Shown here in pieces: positions 16,490-23,424 of a DNA stretch of 26,379 nucleotides. Made by a program: the position numbers and the translations under genes. This DNA is from a virus. Location: IMG/VR virus record IMGVR_UViG_3300021964_000438, positions 1-26,379 of that record, one strand, 5' to 3'. Numbering within the stretch: position 1 is the first letter of the stretch; every line of letters starts with the position of its first letter. The notes beneath the pieces were generated by a model, which searched no databases, was not told where the DNA came from, and was given only the letters and a program-made list of their open reading frames with translations.

Positions 16490-17674
16490 ATGTCAGATTC
16501 TTATGTAGAGAAAGAAGACGAAACAACTTTAACAATATTCAATAAAAGAATAGTTTATGATTTTGATTCTCAAAATAACAATTACAGTAACTTAGTTAAT
16601 TTTAATTTGGCAGAAAAGTTCTTATATGGAAGAGTTTCAAAGAACTACAAGCCAGTATATCTTGGAGACAAATCAAATTTAAAAACTTTTAATTCTTCTA
16701 TCACAAATGGCTCTGTCTTGCAAGCAGCAAATTTTGTAGTGGATATGTTTGACCGCTTGGTTACTCAATTTGACAAGTGTTCTGCAATTGGAAAAATTAA
16801 AGATGATGATCCGTTTCTCAGTTCTCTTAGGATCTACAAGGCATATCAAGATCCTGTAGAACTACATGGCTCATATCTGCAAAATTACTTAAATTTGATT
16901 AGTAGAGATTTGAGAAAAACCAATTTCAATAATTTACCACAATTTATGTCCTTGCTGGAAGATCGCCTTGAAGGCTCTCTCAAGTTATATCCTATTACAT
17001 TTTCTGGTTTTGTCAAGAGTAAACTTTGCCCGATCTCCGTTTCTGGGCTCACTATAGAAATCGCAGATGCTGAATATTTTAATGATAACAGAAAGATAGA
17101 AGAGTTTGTCAACAGTCCTAATTGGGAATTTTATTTAAATGCTTGCAGATCGTATGGTTTCATGGTAGATAAATTAATACCATGGAGATTGGTGGCCGAT
17201 GTTGGTACTAACGAATGTATAGAATATGCTACTCAATATGGTTTCTATGATACTAATATTCTACTATCTGATTTATATCAAAGAACTGATTTAATATTTT
17301 TTAATAAATTAAAATTTTATTTATTAAACCTTTATAACCAAAATGCTGGTGTTTATACAGAAACATATCAGTGTAGTGACGGAATAAAAACAAGATATAA
17401 AAATGTAGAACAGATCAATATTGATAAATTTAATAAAATAATATCAGAAAAACAACTTTTAAACTTTTACTTAAATATAAGAATCTTAGAAGAAGATAAA
17501 AAACTAACAAATGGTCAGAGAGTTAAGATTATAAAAGATACATTAAATATATATTCTCTCAAGGGGCTATCAGAGGCTCTCAACACTTTTGAACAAATCA
17601 TCAACCAACCATTTGACAGTTCAGGATCCTTGAGTTATCTTAATAAAGCAAGAAGACTTAGAGAGGACACATGA
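16490..17674 (+). CDS. Virion/baseplate-position protein of unknown function (394 aa)
   Basis: I do not recognise this protein. It is 394 aa, rich in Asn, Phe, Tyr and Lys, with no signal peptide or membrane segment. Features seen are a DPFLSSLRIYKAYQDPVELH helix, LPQFMSLLEDRL, a WEFYLNACRSYGFMVDKLIP segment and a C-terminal helix ending in SLSYLNKARRLREDT. It follows the hub-like gene by one base, with AGGGAG 8 nt before the ATG, so it is probably expressed with the baseplate genes. Its codons are the most A+T-rich of the window. Its last 4 bases overlap the DNA polymerase start (ATGA), and its 3' end carries the polymerase promoter. Confidence 0.6.
   Translation: MSDSYVEKEDETTLTIFNKRIVYDFDSQNNNYSNLVNFNLAEKFLYGRVSKNYKPVYLGDKSNLKTFNSSITNGSVLQAANFVVDMFDRLVTQFDKCSAIGKIKDDDPFLSSLRIYKAYQDPVELHGSYLQNYLNLISRDLRKTNFNNLPQFMSLLEDRLEGSLKLYPITFSGFVKSKLCPISVSGLTIEIADAEYFNDNRKIEEFVNSPNWEFYLNACRSYGFMVDKLIPWRLVADVGTNECIEYATQYGFYDTNILLSDLYQRTDLIFFNKLKFYLLNLYNQNAGVYTETYQCSDGIKTRYKNVEQINIDKFNKIISEKQLLNFYLNIRILEEDKKLTNGQRVKIIKDTLNIYSLKGLSEALNTFEQIINQPFDSSGSLSYLNKARRLREDT
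17613..17641 (+). promoter_or_regulatory. Sigma70-type promoter for DNA polymerase gene
   Basis: TTGACA (17613-17618), 17-nt spacer ending in GT, and TATCTT (17636-17641) lie inside the 3' end of the upstream gene. The predicted start near 17648 leaves a leader of about 23 nt containing GAGAGG. It matches the class seen at 19702, 19779, 20684 and 23421. Confidence 0.65.
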
Positions 17675-18861
17675 TATTCCAGACCCTTGACGACAAGTCA
17701 GAGTGTGTTGGTGTTTACGTCGATGGAAAGCTTCACTTTGATGGTCTTCCATCCGACCTTACGAAGACATGGAAGTACACTGGCTCTGTGCAGGACGATG
17801 CAATCGAATATGCTTGGTTGTACTGTGGAGGCAAAGACCTTCAGGGTGCTTGTCCTGAGCATTTGAAGGAAGAACTCACAGAAGTCCAGAAGACTTTCAA
17901 GGCATACCTGAAGTCATTCCAGATTGCGAAGATCAATCTCAGAGACAACTGTTTCTTTGATCTCGTGCCCTCGGACTTTCTCATGGAGTTCTGCGAGGTC
18001 CGCAACAAGGTCACCGAACATGTGTTTGAGGTCTATTCTCGACCTGAAAACTACGATCATCTTGACCGAGCATACAAGTTGCTTCACAAGATCCGATACC
18101 AGAAGTTGAACATCAATGTGGATGGCTGCCGTCACCTTATGACCTCTACAAGCGACCGAGAAGACATCAGAATGCTTGTAAAAAAGAAGTCACACTACGT
18201 TGACTACAACCTTTTTGGAACGGTTACAGGGCGTCTCACGACCCGTAGAGACAGCAATCCGATCCTTACCATGAAGTCAAAGTTCCGAGAACTAATCAAG
18301 CCTACAAATGACTGGCTTGTATCCTTTGATTACAACGGTGCTGAGATCCGCACCTTCTTGTCGCTTTGTGGCAACAAGCAGCCAGAAGAAGACATCCATC
18401 AGTGGAATATGACCCATCTATACGGTGGCCATGCGATTGATCGAGAGGAAGCCAAGGTTCGTTTCTTCTCATCCTTCTACAATCCAGAGGATTACAGTCT
18501 TGATGGCTCTGTATACAGCAGAAGCTACGTGAAGAAAAAGTTTTATGATGGTAAGCAGGTCAAAACTCCATTTGGAAGGACGATTAACGTAGATGACCGC
18601 AAGGCATTCAACTATATTATTCAGAGTACCACTGCCGATCTCACAATTGACCGTGCTGTGGAACTTGATCGTGCTCTCCAGAACACAAAGTCAAAGGTTG
18701 CTTTCATTGTTCATGATGAAATCGTACTTGACATTGCAGAGGAAGACCGTTACATGATTCCAGAACTGAAGGAGGTGTTTCAAAAGAACAAACTTGGAGA
18801 TTTCAGAGCAAATGTGAAAGCTGGGAAGAACTATGGGAAACTTAAGGAGTTGAAGCTATGA
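17671..18861 (+). CDS. Family A DNA polymerase, minimal polymerase domain
   Basis: A 396-aa polymerase of the PolA (family A) type, which copies the phage DNA. The motifs are in order: TGRL (186-189), motif A SFDYNGAEIRTF with D220, E225 and R227, the O-helix/motif B as DREEAKVRFFSSFY with R258 and K262, a TPFGR (299-303) and NYIIQSTTADL segment, and motif C IVHDEIV with H348, D349 and E350. Motif A replaces the usual DYSQIELR by DYNGAEIR, and motif B lacks the usual FG-x2-YG ending. There is no 3'-5' exonuclease domain and no 5' nuclease domain; a separate FEN-type nuclease is encoded at 23468. T4 uses a family B enzyme (gp43), so this is a different replication module. It overlaps its neighbours by 4 bases on both sides, while a promoter just upstream can uncouple it from late transcription. 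Confidence 0.9.
   Translation: MIFQTLDDKSECVGVYVDGKLHFDGLPSDLTKTWKYTGSVQDDAIEYAWLYCGGKDLQGACPEHLKEELTEVQKTFKAYLKSFQIAKINLRDNCFFDLVPSDFLMEFCEVRNKVTEHVFEVYSRPENYDHLDRAYKLLHKIRYQKLNINVDGCRHLMTSTSDREDIRMLVKKKSHYVDYNLFGTVTGRLTTRRDSNPILTMKSKFRELIKPTNDWLVSFDYNGAEIRTFLSLCGNKQPEEDIHQWNMTHLYGGHAIDREEAKVRFFSSFYNPEDYSLDGSVYSRSYVKKKFYDGKQVKTPFGRTINVDDRKAFNYIIQSTTADLTIDRAVELDRALQNTKSKVAFIVHDEIVLDIAEEDRYMIPELKEVFQKNKLGDFRANVKAGKNYGKLKELKL
18728..18756 (+). promoter_or_regulatory. Weak candidate promoter before FtsZ-like gene
   Basis: TTGACA (18728-18733), 17-nt spacer ending in GT, then TACATG (18751-18756) inside the polymerase gene. It fits the same template as the other replication promoters but the last base of the -10 is G instead of T, which should weaken it. 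It would give a leader of about 95 nt. Confidence 0.3.
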
Positions 18862-19718
18862 TTTCGCTGATAGGCATAGGCGAAGCAGGCTGTAATGTGG
18901 TCTCTCTATTCGAGAACCACAAAGAATATAATTGTTTTTTGTTCTCGGAAGAACAGGAGAACACAAAGTACACCAGAAAGCTACCAAGAGTAGCAAAAGC
19001 AGAGGATTGTGAGGAAGAGGCACCTACACTATCCTCTTATAAGACGAAAGAAGCGATACAAGACAGGGCTCAGGTGTTTGTTTGCGGGTCATCGTTCTCA
19101 GCAAACTACACTTTGGCCATTCTACAGCAGATAAGAGACAAAAAGATAGACATTTTCTACATCAGACCAGATGTAGACCTATTGATTGGAGAGTTGCGAC
19201 TGCAAGAGAGAGCAATTTTCGGCATTCTACAGGAGTATGCCCGCTCTGGATTGTTCAACAGTTTCACTATCTTTTCCAATCCAGCAATCGAGAAGACAAT
19301 AGGCGAGATTCCAATAAAAAAATATTTTGAGGCTATCAACAAGAGCATTTACTATGCTGTTCATTACCTCAATGTATTCGATCACACAACCCCACTTGTA
19401 GGCAACTTGACAAAGCCTTCAGAAGTGCAGAGAATCCGGTCTGTAGGCATGGTTTTGGTAGACAAATTAAGTGAAAATTGGTACTACAATTTAGAGGAAG
19501 ATCGCGACGTAGCGTACTATTTATGTATAGCGAGTAGCCGCTTGGAAACGGATGGAAAACTCCATTCCCGAGTGGTCGAGAGCCTAAAAAACAAACCACG
19601 AAATGCATTCAAGAATGTGACTTATGGTATCTATGAGTCGCCCTACGAAAGTGATTTTGGGTTCTGTGTGGCTCACACAAATTTTATTCAAGGTTTTTCA
19701 CTTGACAGCACAGGCTGA
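18858..19718 (+). CDS. Divergent FtsZ/tubulin-like protein (degenerate)
   Basis: A 286-aa protein whose layout resembles the FtsZ/tubulin GTPase fold. It begins with a beta strand and glycine loop LIGIGEAGCNVV (G6, G8, G11, N13), like FtsZ IGVGGGGGNAV. The strand/helix QVFVCGSSFSANYTLAILQQ stands where FtsZ has the GGGTGTG signature, but the glycines are lost. Then come DIFYIRPD, a helix, and a strand ending in FSNP where FtsZ has IPND. PLVGNLTKPSEVQRIRSVGM aligns with the T7 catalytic loop region PGLINLDFADVRTVMSEMGM; the two catalytic aspartates of NxDxxD are T and S here. The C-terminal half (VTYGIYE, FGFCVAHTNFIQGF) fits the activation domain. GTP hydrolysis is therefore doubtful. It sits between polymerase and ssDNA-binding protein genes, overlapping the former by ATGA; AAGGAG lies 8 nt upstream. 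This is inference from pattern; another Rossmann-type protein is possible. Confidence 0.5.
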   Translation: MISLIGIGEAGCNVVSLFENHKEYNCFLFSEEQENTKYTRKLPRVAKAEDCEEEAPTLSSYKTKEAIQDRAQVFVCGSSFSANYTLAILQQIRDKKIDIFYIRPDVDLLIGELRLQERAIFGILQEYARSGLFNSFTIFSNPAIEKTIGEIPIKKYFEAINKSIYYAVHYLNVFDHTTPLVGNLTKPSEVQRIRSVGMVLVDKLSENWYYNLEEDRDVAYYLCIASSRLETDGKLHSRVVESLKNKPRNAFKNVTYGIYESPYESDFGFCVAHTNFIQGFSLDSTG

Positions 19719-19730
19719 TCACGTTACTTT
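19702..19730 (+). promoter_or_regulatory. Upstream promoter of gene 32 (P1)
   Basis: TTGACA (19702-19707), 17-nt spacer ending in GT, TACTTT (19725-19730). It overlaps the end of the FtsZ-like gene and would start transcription near 19737, giving a leader of about 120 nt. Confidence 0.6.
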
Positions 19731-19778
19731 ATAACTTGAGCAAGGGGAAGCTCTCAGACATACCCCAAATAAATACGC

Positions 19779-19807
19779 TTGACAAGACTTGGAGAGCGTG
19801 TTACATT
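19779..19807 (+). promoter_or_regulatory. Downstream promoter of gene 32 (P2)
   Basis: TTGACA (19779-19784), 17-nt spacer ending in GT, TACATT (19802-19807). The predicted start near 19814 leaves about 45 nt before ATG 19859. The -10 region GTGTTACATT is identical to that at 20703-20712. Tandem promoters suit a protein needed in stoichiometric amounts. Confidence 0.72.
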
Positions 19808-19858
19808 CAGATGGTGAGGAACGCTCATCATACTATAGCCCAACACAAGGAGAACACT

Positions 19859-20626
19859 ATGGGAATTAACATGGAACTAATGCGGAAGAAGCTCGCCGCA
19901 CTTCGTGGAGAAGGAAGGAGCGACCAGACCAGTGTCTGGTTCAAGCCAGACGAGGGCGACACTGATATTCGCATTGTCCCGTCTGCCGATGGAGATCCTC
20001 TCAAGGAGATTTTCTTCCATTACAACATCGAAGGACACAAGGGTGGCGTCATGTGTCCAAAGCGCAACTTTAATGAGGCTTGTCCGATTTGTGACTTCGC
20101 TTCCAACCTCTGGCGCGACGGCACCGACAACAATGATGAGGAGACCAAGAAGCTTGCAAAGTCTCTCTTTGTTCGCACTCGTTACTTCTCGCCTGTAGTT
20201 GTGCGTGGTCTGGAGTCCGAGGGAGTCAAGATCTATGGCTACGGCAAGACTGCTTATGAGCTTCTTCTTGGTTACATTCTCGACCCAGAGTACGGCGACA
20301 TCACTGATCCCACAGGTGGTACTGATATTACCATCACCTACACCAAGCCGACTCGTCCGGGTGCATACCCCCAGACCAACATGAAGATGCGTCGTAACAC
20401 GAGCACTCTTCTTGAGGACAAGGATGCAATCCCCGGTCTGCTCCAGAACATGCCCGATATTGATGGCCTGTTCACCCGTCACACCCCCGCAGAGGTGGGA
20501 GCAATCCTTGACTCTATGCTTTCAGGTGACGGCTCTGCTGAGTCTCGTTCCCGCGAGACTACACAGTACAGCAACAACCAGAAGTCCAGCGTAGATAAGG
20601 CTTTTGACGACCTTATGGCAGGCTAG
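19859..20626 (+). CDS. 32: Single-stranded DNA-binding protein gp32
   Basis: T4-type gp32, which coats ssDNA in replication and recombination and works with UvsX. It is 255 aa from ATG 19859, with AAGGAG 6 nt upstream; the open frame continues upstream but the P2 promoter lies inside that extension. The core has RIVPSADGDPLKEIFFHYNI and the zinc site H60, C66, C75 and C78 in GHKGGVMCP...ACPICDF (T4 gp32 uses one His and three Cys). A basic, aromatic segment RTRYFSPVVVRG-x4-GVKIYGYGKTAYE follows. The C-terminus is Ser/Gln-rich and ends in a short acidic DKAFDDLMAG, where T4 gp32 has the acidic tail that binds replication partners. It is somewhat shorter than T4 gp32 (301 aa). A terminator follows it. 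Confidence 0.93.
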   Translation: MGINMELMRKKLAALRGEGRSDQTSVWFKPDEGDTDIRIVPSADGDPLKEIFFHYNIEGHKGGVMCPKRNFNEACPICDFASNLWRDGTDNNDEETKKLAKSLFVRTRYFSPVVVRGLESEGVKIYGYGKTAYELLLGYILDPEYGDITDPTGGTDITITYTKPTRPGAYPQTNMKMRRNTSTLLEDKDAIPGLLQNMPDIDGLFTRHTPAEVGAILDSMLSGDGSAESRSRETTQYSNNQKSSVDKAFDDLMAG

Positions 20627-20640
20627 TAAGCCTCAGCCGC

Positions 20641-20672
20641 TGGCAGACCGGTCAAAGTCTGCCAACTTTTTT
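20641..20672 (+). terminator. Rho-independent terminator after gene 32
   Basis: TGGCAGAC / GTCTGCCA (20641-20648 with 20657-20664) form an 8-bp stem with an 8-nt loop, followed by ACTTTTTT and a second T-run at 20676-20682. Confidence 0.9.
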
Positions 20673-20683
20673 AAACTTTTTTG

Positions 20684-20712
20684 TTTACAAACGTAACCTA
20701 CCGTGTTACATT
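20684..20712 (+). promoter_or_regulatory. Promoter of the AIPR-like gene
   Basis: TTTACA (20684-20689), 17-nt spacer ending in GT, TACATT (20707-20712), directly after the gene 32 terminator. The predicted start near 20719 gives an unusually long leader of about 124 nt. Confidence 0.68.
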
Positions 20713-20722
20713 ATGAATGTCC

Positions 20723-20808
20723 GAGGCGATTGAGGACTGAAAAGAACATCGCCTCTCCTTCAAGGAGAATTGTGAGAATCCCGTGTTATTGAGAACACAG
20801 AGGGGATT
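20723..20808 (+). promoter_or_regulatory. Structured 5' leader of the AIPR-like mRNA
   Basis: The transcript would begin with a hairpin GAGGCGAT / ATCGCCTC (20723-20730 with 20748-20755, 17-nt loop). A second, longer hairpin follows: AATCCC (20777-20782) with GGGATT (20803-20808) enclosing GTGTT / AACAC (20783-20787 with 20794-20798). Between them lies an SD-like AAGGAG (20762-20767) followed after 4 nt by GTG AGA ATC CCG TGT TAT TGA, a possible 6-codon leader peptide whose stop (20790-20792) falls in the second hairpin. The real SD AGGAGG is at 20831-20836. A regulatory role is inference. Confidence 0.4.
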
Positions 20809-20842
20809 TGTTCAATTAATATCAAATAACAGGAGGTATATT

Positions 20843-22153
20843 ATGAACAAGACACATACATTAAAGCTATACATGGGTGCTGATGACGACCAGCCTTTCA
20901 GCCGCTACACCATCCCTATCGATGGTACTAAGGTGAAGGCTGGCAACGCCTATGTCGCTGTATCAGAGGATAGCGAACTTTTCGATATCCCTAACGGAAC
21001 TAACCCCCGAGCAGTCAACCCAGAGTCAAAGCTTGTAAAGGCGATTCGATACACTCTGGAGAATATTCCCGGCTTTGCAGTCCGAAACGGAGGCATGTGC
21101 ATCGTTGTAGACGATGGAAGCCTTTTCTTCAACAAGGTGGCAGGAACTGTTTCCTTCTCATGTGACGATGAGGGCTGTGGCCACTACGACGGTCAGCACA
21201 GCCGAGAAGCAGTGCAGCAGGGAGCAGCAAACTCTAAGGACCAGATGTTCCAGATTATGTTTGTTGAGCGCTCGTTCTTCCCAAACGAGGTCGAGATTCG
21301 TGGTGCTGCCGAAACGTGGAACACCCGCTCCACCCAGAAGGCGCACAGCGTAATCAACCAGCGCGGCTCATTTGAGGACCTCAGAGCCTCACTAACACCT
21401 CAGCACGTAGCTAACATCGGCTGGCGTGAGAACGAGCGCAACTCCAACGGAGACCTTATTCTCAAGGAGTGTAACATGGGTCGCGTAGCTGCCCTTCTCT
21501 ACACTGCTGCTCCTGCCTTACGAAGCGACAAGCTAGACCTTGGTGACACAATGTATGGTATGCTACGCAAGGGAGATAGGGCTGCTGAGATCTTCGAGGA
21601 TGCTGAGAAGGTGTCAGACTTCAAGCGCATTTACCCGCTTGCTGATACCATTCTTGAGCTTCACGATTACATCCAGATGACACTTCGTACTGGATACGCC
21701 AAGAACGCTCAGGATCCACAGTCTATTGATGACTTGGCGATTCTCCGCTCATCCAACAAGTCCGCTCTCAAGAAGGAAGTAGCAAAGCGTAAGCAGCTAT
21801 CACAGATGCTTTTCAACGCTACCACTGTTGAGATTGGTCTAATGCCTGAGTACATCCAGCCAATCATGTACGGTCTCTTGAGGAACGTTCTCAAGACCAA
21901 CCGTAAGACTGGTGAAGTTCTCTTCCAGCAGGGTATGACCATTTATGATGTGAAGGCTATCTGGGATGAGGCTGCATATGATGTCCTCACGATGCTTAAC
22001 AATGCATTCGAGGACAACTTCACCACTCGTTTCAACTCACGACGTGCTGAATTTGGCTGCTGGACACACATCTGGGATGAGTGCTTCAACATCATCGAGG
22101 AAGTTATTGACTCTGGCGCATGGCGTCCTGTCTCGCAGGCTGCTGCTAAGTAA
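20843..22153 (+). CDS. AIPR-like protein with DGQHS motif
   Basis: A 436-aa protein from ATG 20843, 6 nt after AGGAGG. It resembles the AIPR family (named from abortive-infection phage-resistance proteins). Visible elements are NPRAVNPESKLVKAIRYTL (N-R...V...I..TL), GFAVRNGGMCIVVDDG where AIPR proteins have an 'F-x3-NNG-I' turn, and GHYDGQHSREAV (113-124) where the family has an [IV]-x-[DN]G-x-[HQ]-T/R motif. AETWNTRSTQKAHSVINQRG then matches the 'RNTS-x-QV-x2-S-x2-N-x2-G-x-FD' part. The C-terminal 200 residues are helical, without a known domain. The biochemical function of AIPR proteins is poorly known. It has its own promoter, structured leader and terminator and stands between gp32 and UvsX genes, which suggests a regulated early function. 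DndB/DGQHR-type proteins are the alternative family. Confidence 0.6.
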   Translation: MNKTHTLKLYMGADDDQPFSRYTIPIDGTKVKAGNAYVAVSEDSELFDIPNGTNPRAVNPESKLVKAIRYTLENIPGFAVRNGGMCIVVDDGSLFFNKVAGTVSFSCDDEGCGHYDGQHSREAVQQGAANSKDQMFQIMFVERSFFPNEVEIRGAAETWNTRSTQKAHSVINQRGSFEDLRASLTPQHVANIGWRENERNSNGDLILKECNMGRVAALLYTAAPALRSDKLDLGDTMYGMLRKGDRAAEIFEDAEKVSDFKRIYPLADTILELHDYIQMTLRTGYAKNAQDPQSIDDLAILRSSNKSALKKEVAKRKQLSQMLFNATTVEIGLMPEYIQPIMYGLLRNVLKTNRKTGEVLFQQGMTIYDVKAIWDEAAYDVLTMLNNAFEDNFTTRFNSRRAEFGCWTHIWDECFNIIEEVIDSGAWRPVSQAAAK

Positions 22154-22175
22154 TCCATAGTTTTGTTTCTCCTGA

Positions 22176-22204
22176 CCCCCACCCCTAAAAAGGTGGGGGT
22201 TTTT
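22176..22204 (+). terminator. Rho-independent terminator after AIPR-like gene
   Basis: CCCCCACC / GGTGGGGG (22176-22183 with 22192-22199) with an 8-nt loop is followed by TTTTTGT. The stem arms are identical to those of the hairpin at 8105-8130. Confidence 0.93.
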
Positions 22205-22229
22205 GTATACGCTGTTTGTCTCTCTGAGG

Positions 22230-22235
22230 TATAAT
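22230..22235 (+). promoter_or_regulatory. Candidate -10 (TATAAT) for uvsX
   Basis: A perfect TATAAT lies after the terminator and 70 nt before uvsX. There is no matching -35 at 16-18 nt (TTGTAT lies 21 nt upstream) and no GT before the -10, so it does not belong to the class found at the other replication genes. It may need an activator, as T4 middle promoters do. Confidence 0.4.
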
Positions 22236-22240
22236 TACTC

Positions 22241-22256
22241 TTGAGCTTCGGCTCAA
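22241..22256 (+). other. 5'-end UUCG tetraloop hairpin of uvsX mRNA
   Basis: TTGAGC-TTCG-GCTCAA is a 6-bp stem closed by the very stable C(UUCG)G tetraloop. With the TATAAT at 22230-22235, the expected start near 22242 puts this hairpin at the extreme 5' end of the mRNA, a known way to protect RNA from 5'-end decay. Confidence 0.55.
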
Positions 22257-22295
22257 AATTAAAGAAAAATAAAGAAAAGAAAAATTAAATAAAAA
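22255..22295 (+). promoter_or_regulatory. A-rich unstructured leader of uvsX
   Basis: These 41 bases contain no C and only three G, the rest being A with some T. They lead into AAGGAG (22294-22299) and ATG 22306. Such a tract cannot fold and favours ribosome S1 or ssRNA-binding protein contact. In T4, gp32 controls its own mRNA through an unstructured A/U-rich leader; a comparable gp32 target on uvsX is a hypothesis. Confidence 0.45.
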
Positions 22296-22305
22296 GGAGA
22301 ACAAT

Positions 22306-23424
22306 ATGGCTAAAGCAAAGGCTAAGGCTGGTCGTGTATCTATGGCTGACCTTAGAGCAATGATTAACAAGAAGGCTGGGCGTGATGTCGCTCACGACCT
22401 AAGAGAAGATAACCCAACAGAGGTCAAGGAGTGGATCCCAACAGGATCTCGCTGGCTTGATTCTATTATCTGCAAGGGCAAGTATGCAGGTATTCCAGTT
22501 GGTAAGGTAACAGAACTTGCAGGACTTGAGGCAACAGGCAAGTCCTTCCTAGCAGCCCAATGTGCTGCAAACGCACAGAAGATGGGCATCGGTGTTGTTT
22601 ACTTTGATTCAGAGTCTGCAATTGATCCGGCTTTCTTGGAGAAGGCTGGTTGTGATCTGGAGACAATGATGTATGTTCAGGCACAATCTGTCGAGTTTGT
22701 GCTGGAGACTATTGAGGAAATCCTTGGTGCTACTGATGATAAGATGTTATTCATCTGGGACTCTCTCGCATTCACACCATCTGTCTCAGATGTTGAGGGC
22801 GATTTCAACCCACAATCCTCAGTTGCAACAAAGGCTCGTATTCTTGCAAAGGGCATGTCAAAGTTGATTGTGCCTCTTGCAGACAAGCGTGCAACATTCC
22901 TTGTCCTCAATCAGTTGAAGACCAACATCCCACAGGGGCCAATGGCTAGACAGATTGCAATGACAACCCCTTACATCACTCCGGGCGGCAAGGCGATGCA
23001 CTACTCCTATTCTCTTCGTATCTGGCTTACAGGTCGCAAGAGCAAGGCTGCATACATTGAGGATGATAACGGATTCCGTATTGGATCCGAGGTCAAAGTG
23101 AAGCTAGAAAAGTCTCGCTTTGGAACACAGGGTAGAACTTGCACATTCCGTATTCTTTGGGGAACTGAGAACATTGGTGTGCAGGACGAAGCTTCGTGGT
23201 TTGAAGCATTAAAGAACTTTATGACTGTCGCTGGTTCATGGTATACTCTCGAACACAACGGCTACTCCAAGAAGTTCCAGCCAAGCAAGTGGGAGCACAC
23301 TTTGGAGAACGATGACGAGTTCCGACAGCACGTTATGGATTTCATGGATGAAGTGGTCGTTCAGAAGTTCGACAAGCGCGAAGGTGAGGCATCTGATTTT
23401 TACGAAGTAGACAAAGCCTCTTGA
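22306..23424 (+). CDS. uvsX: UvsX recombinase (RecA/RAD51 family)
   Basis: The phage RecA-type recombinase, which forms filaments on ssDNA with gp32 and promotes strand exchange and recombination-dependent replication. It is 372 aa, close to T4 UvsX (391 aa). Walker A is GLEATGKS (73-80), the catalytic glutamate is E103 in DSESAIDP, and Walker B is LFIWDSLA (148-155). The L2-region text LNQLKTNIPQG (201-211) and TTPYITPGGKAMHYS follow as in RecA. The N-terminus is Lys/Ala-rich (AKAKAKAGR), which T4 UvsX lacks. AAGGAG lies 6 nt before the ATG. The stop codon overlaps the -35 of the next promoter. Confidence 0.95.
   Translation: MAKAKAKAGRVSMADLRAMINKKAGRDVAHDLREDNPTEVKEWIPTGSRWLDSIICKGKYAGIPVGKVTELAGLEATGKSFLAAQCAANAQKMGIGVVYFDSESAIDPAFLEKAGCDLETMMYVQAQSVEFVLETIEEILGATDDKMLFIWDSLAFTPSVSDVEGDFNPQSSVATKARILAKGMSKLIVPLADKRATFLVLNQLKTNIPQGPMARQIAMTTPYITPGGKAMHYSYSLRIWLTGRKSKAAYIEDDNGFRIGSEVKVKLEKSRFGTQGRTCTFRILWGTENIGVQDEASWFEALKNFMTVAGSWYTLEHNGYSKKFQPSKWEHTLENDDEFRQHVMDFMDEVVVQKFDKREGEASDFYEVDKAS

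Noticed and set aside
19736-19858. N-terminal extension of gp32 from a TTG start
   Set aside because: The P2 promoter lies inside this stretch and the ATG at 19859 has a strong SD; the extension does not look like gp32.
19877-20482. 201-codon open frame on the - strand
   Set aside because: It lies wholly inside gene 32 on the opposite strand, has no SD or promoter context and reads as a codon-bias shadow.
20783-20842. GTG start 20 codons upstream of the AIPR-like gene
   Set aside because: The segment is part of a hairpin and has no SD at proper distance; AGGAGG directly precedes ATG 20843.
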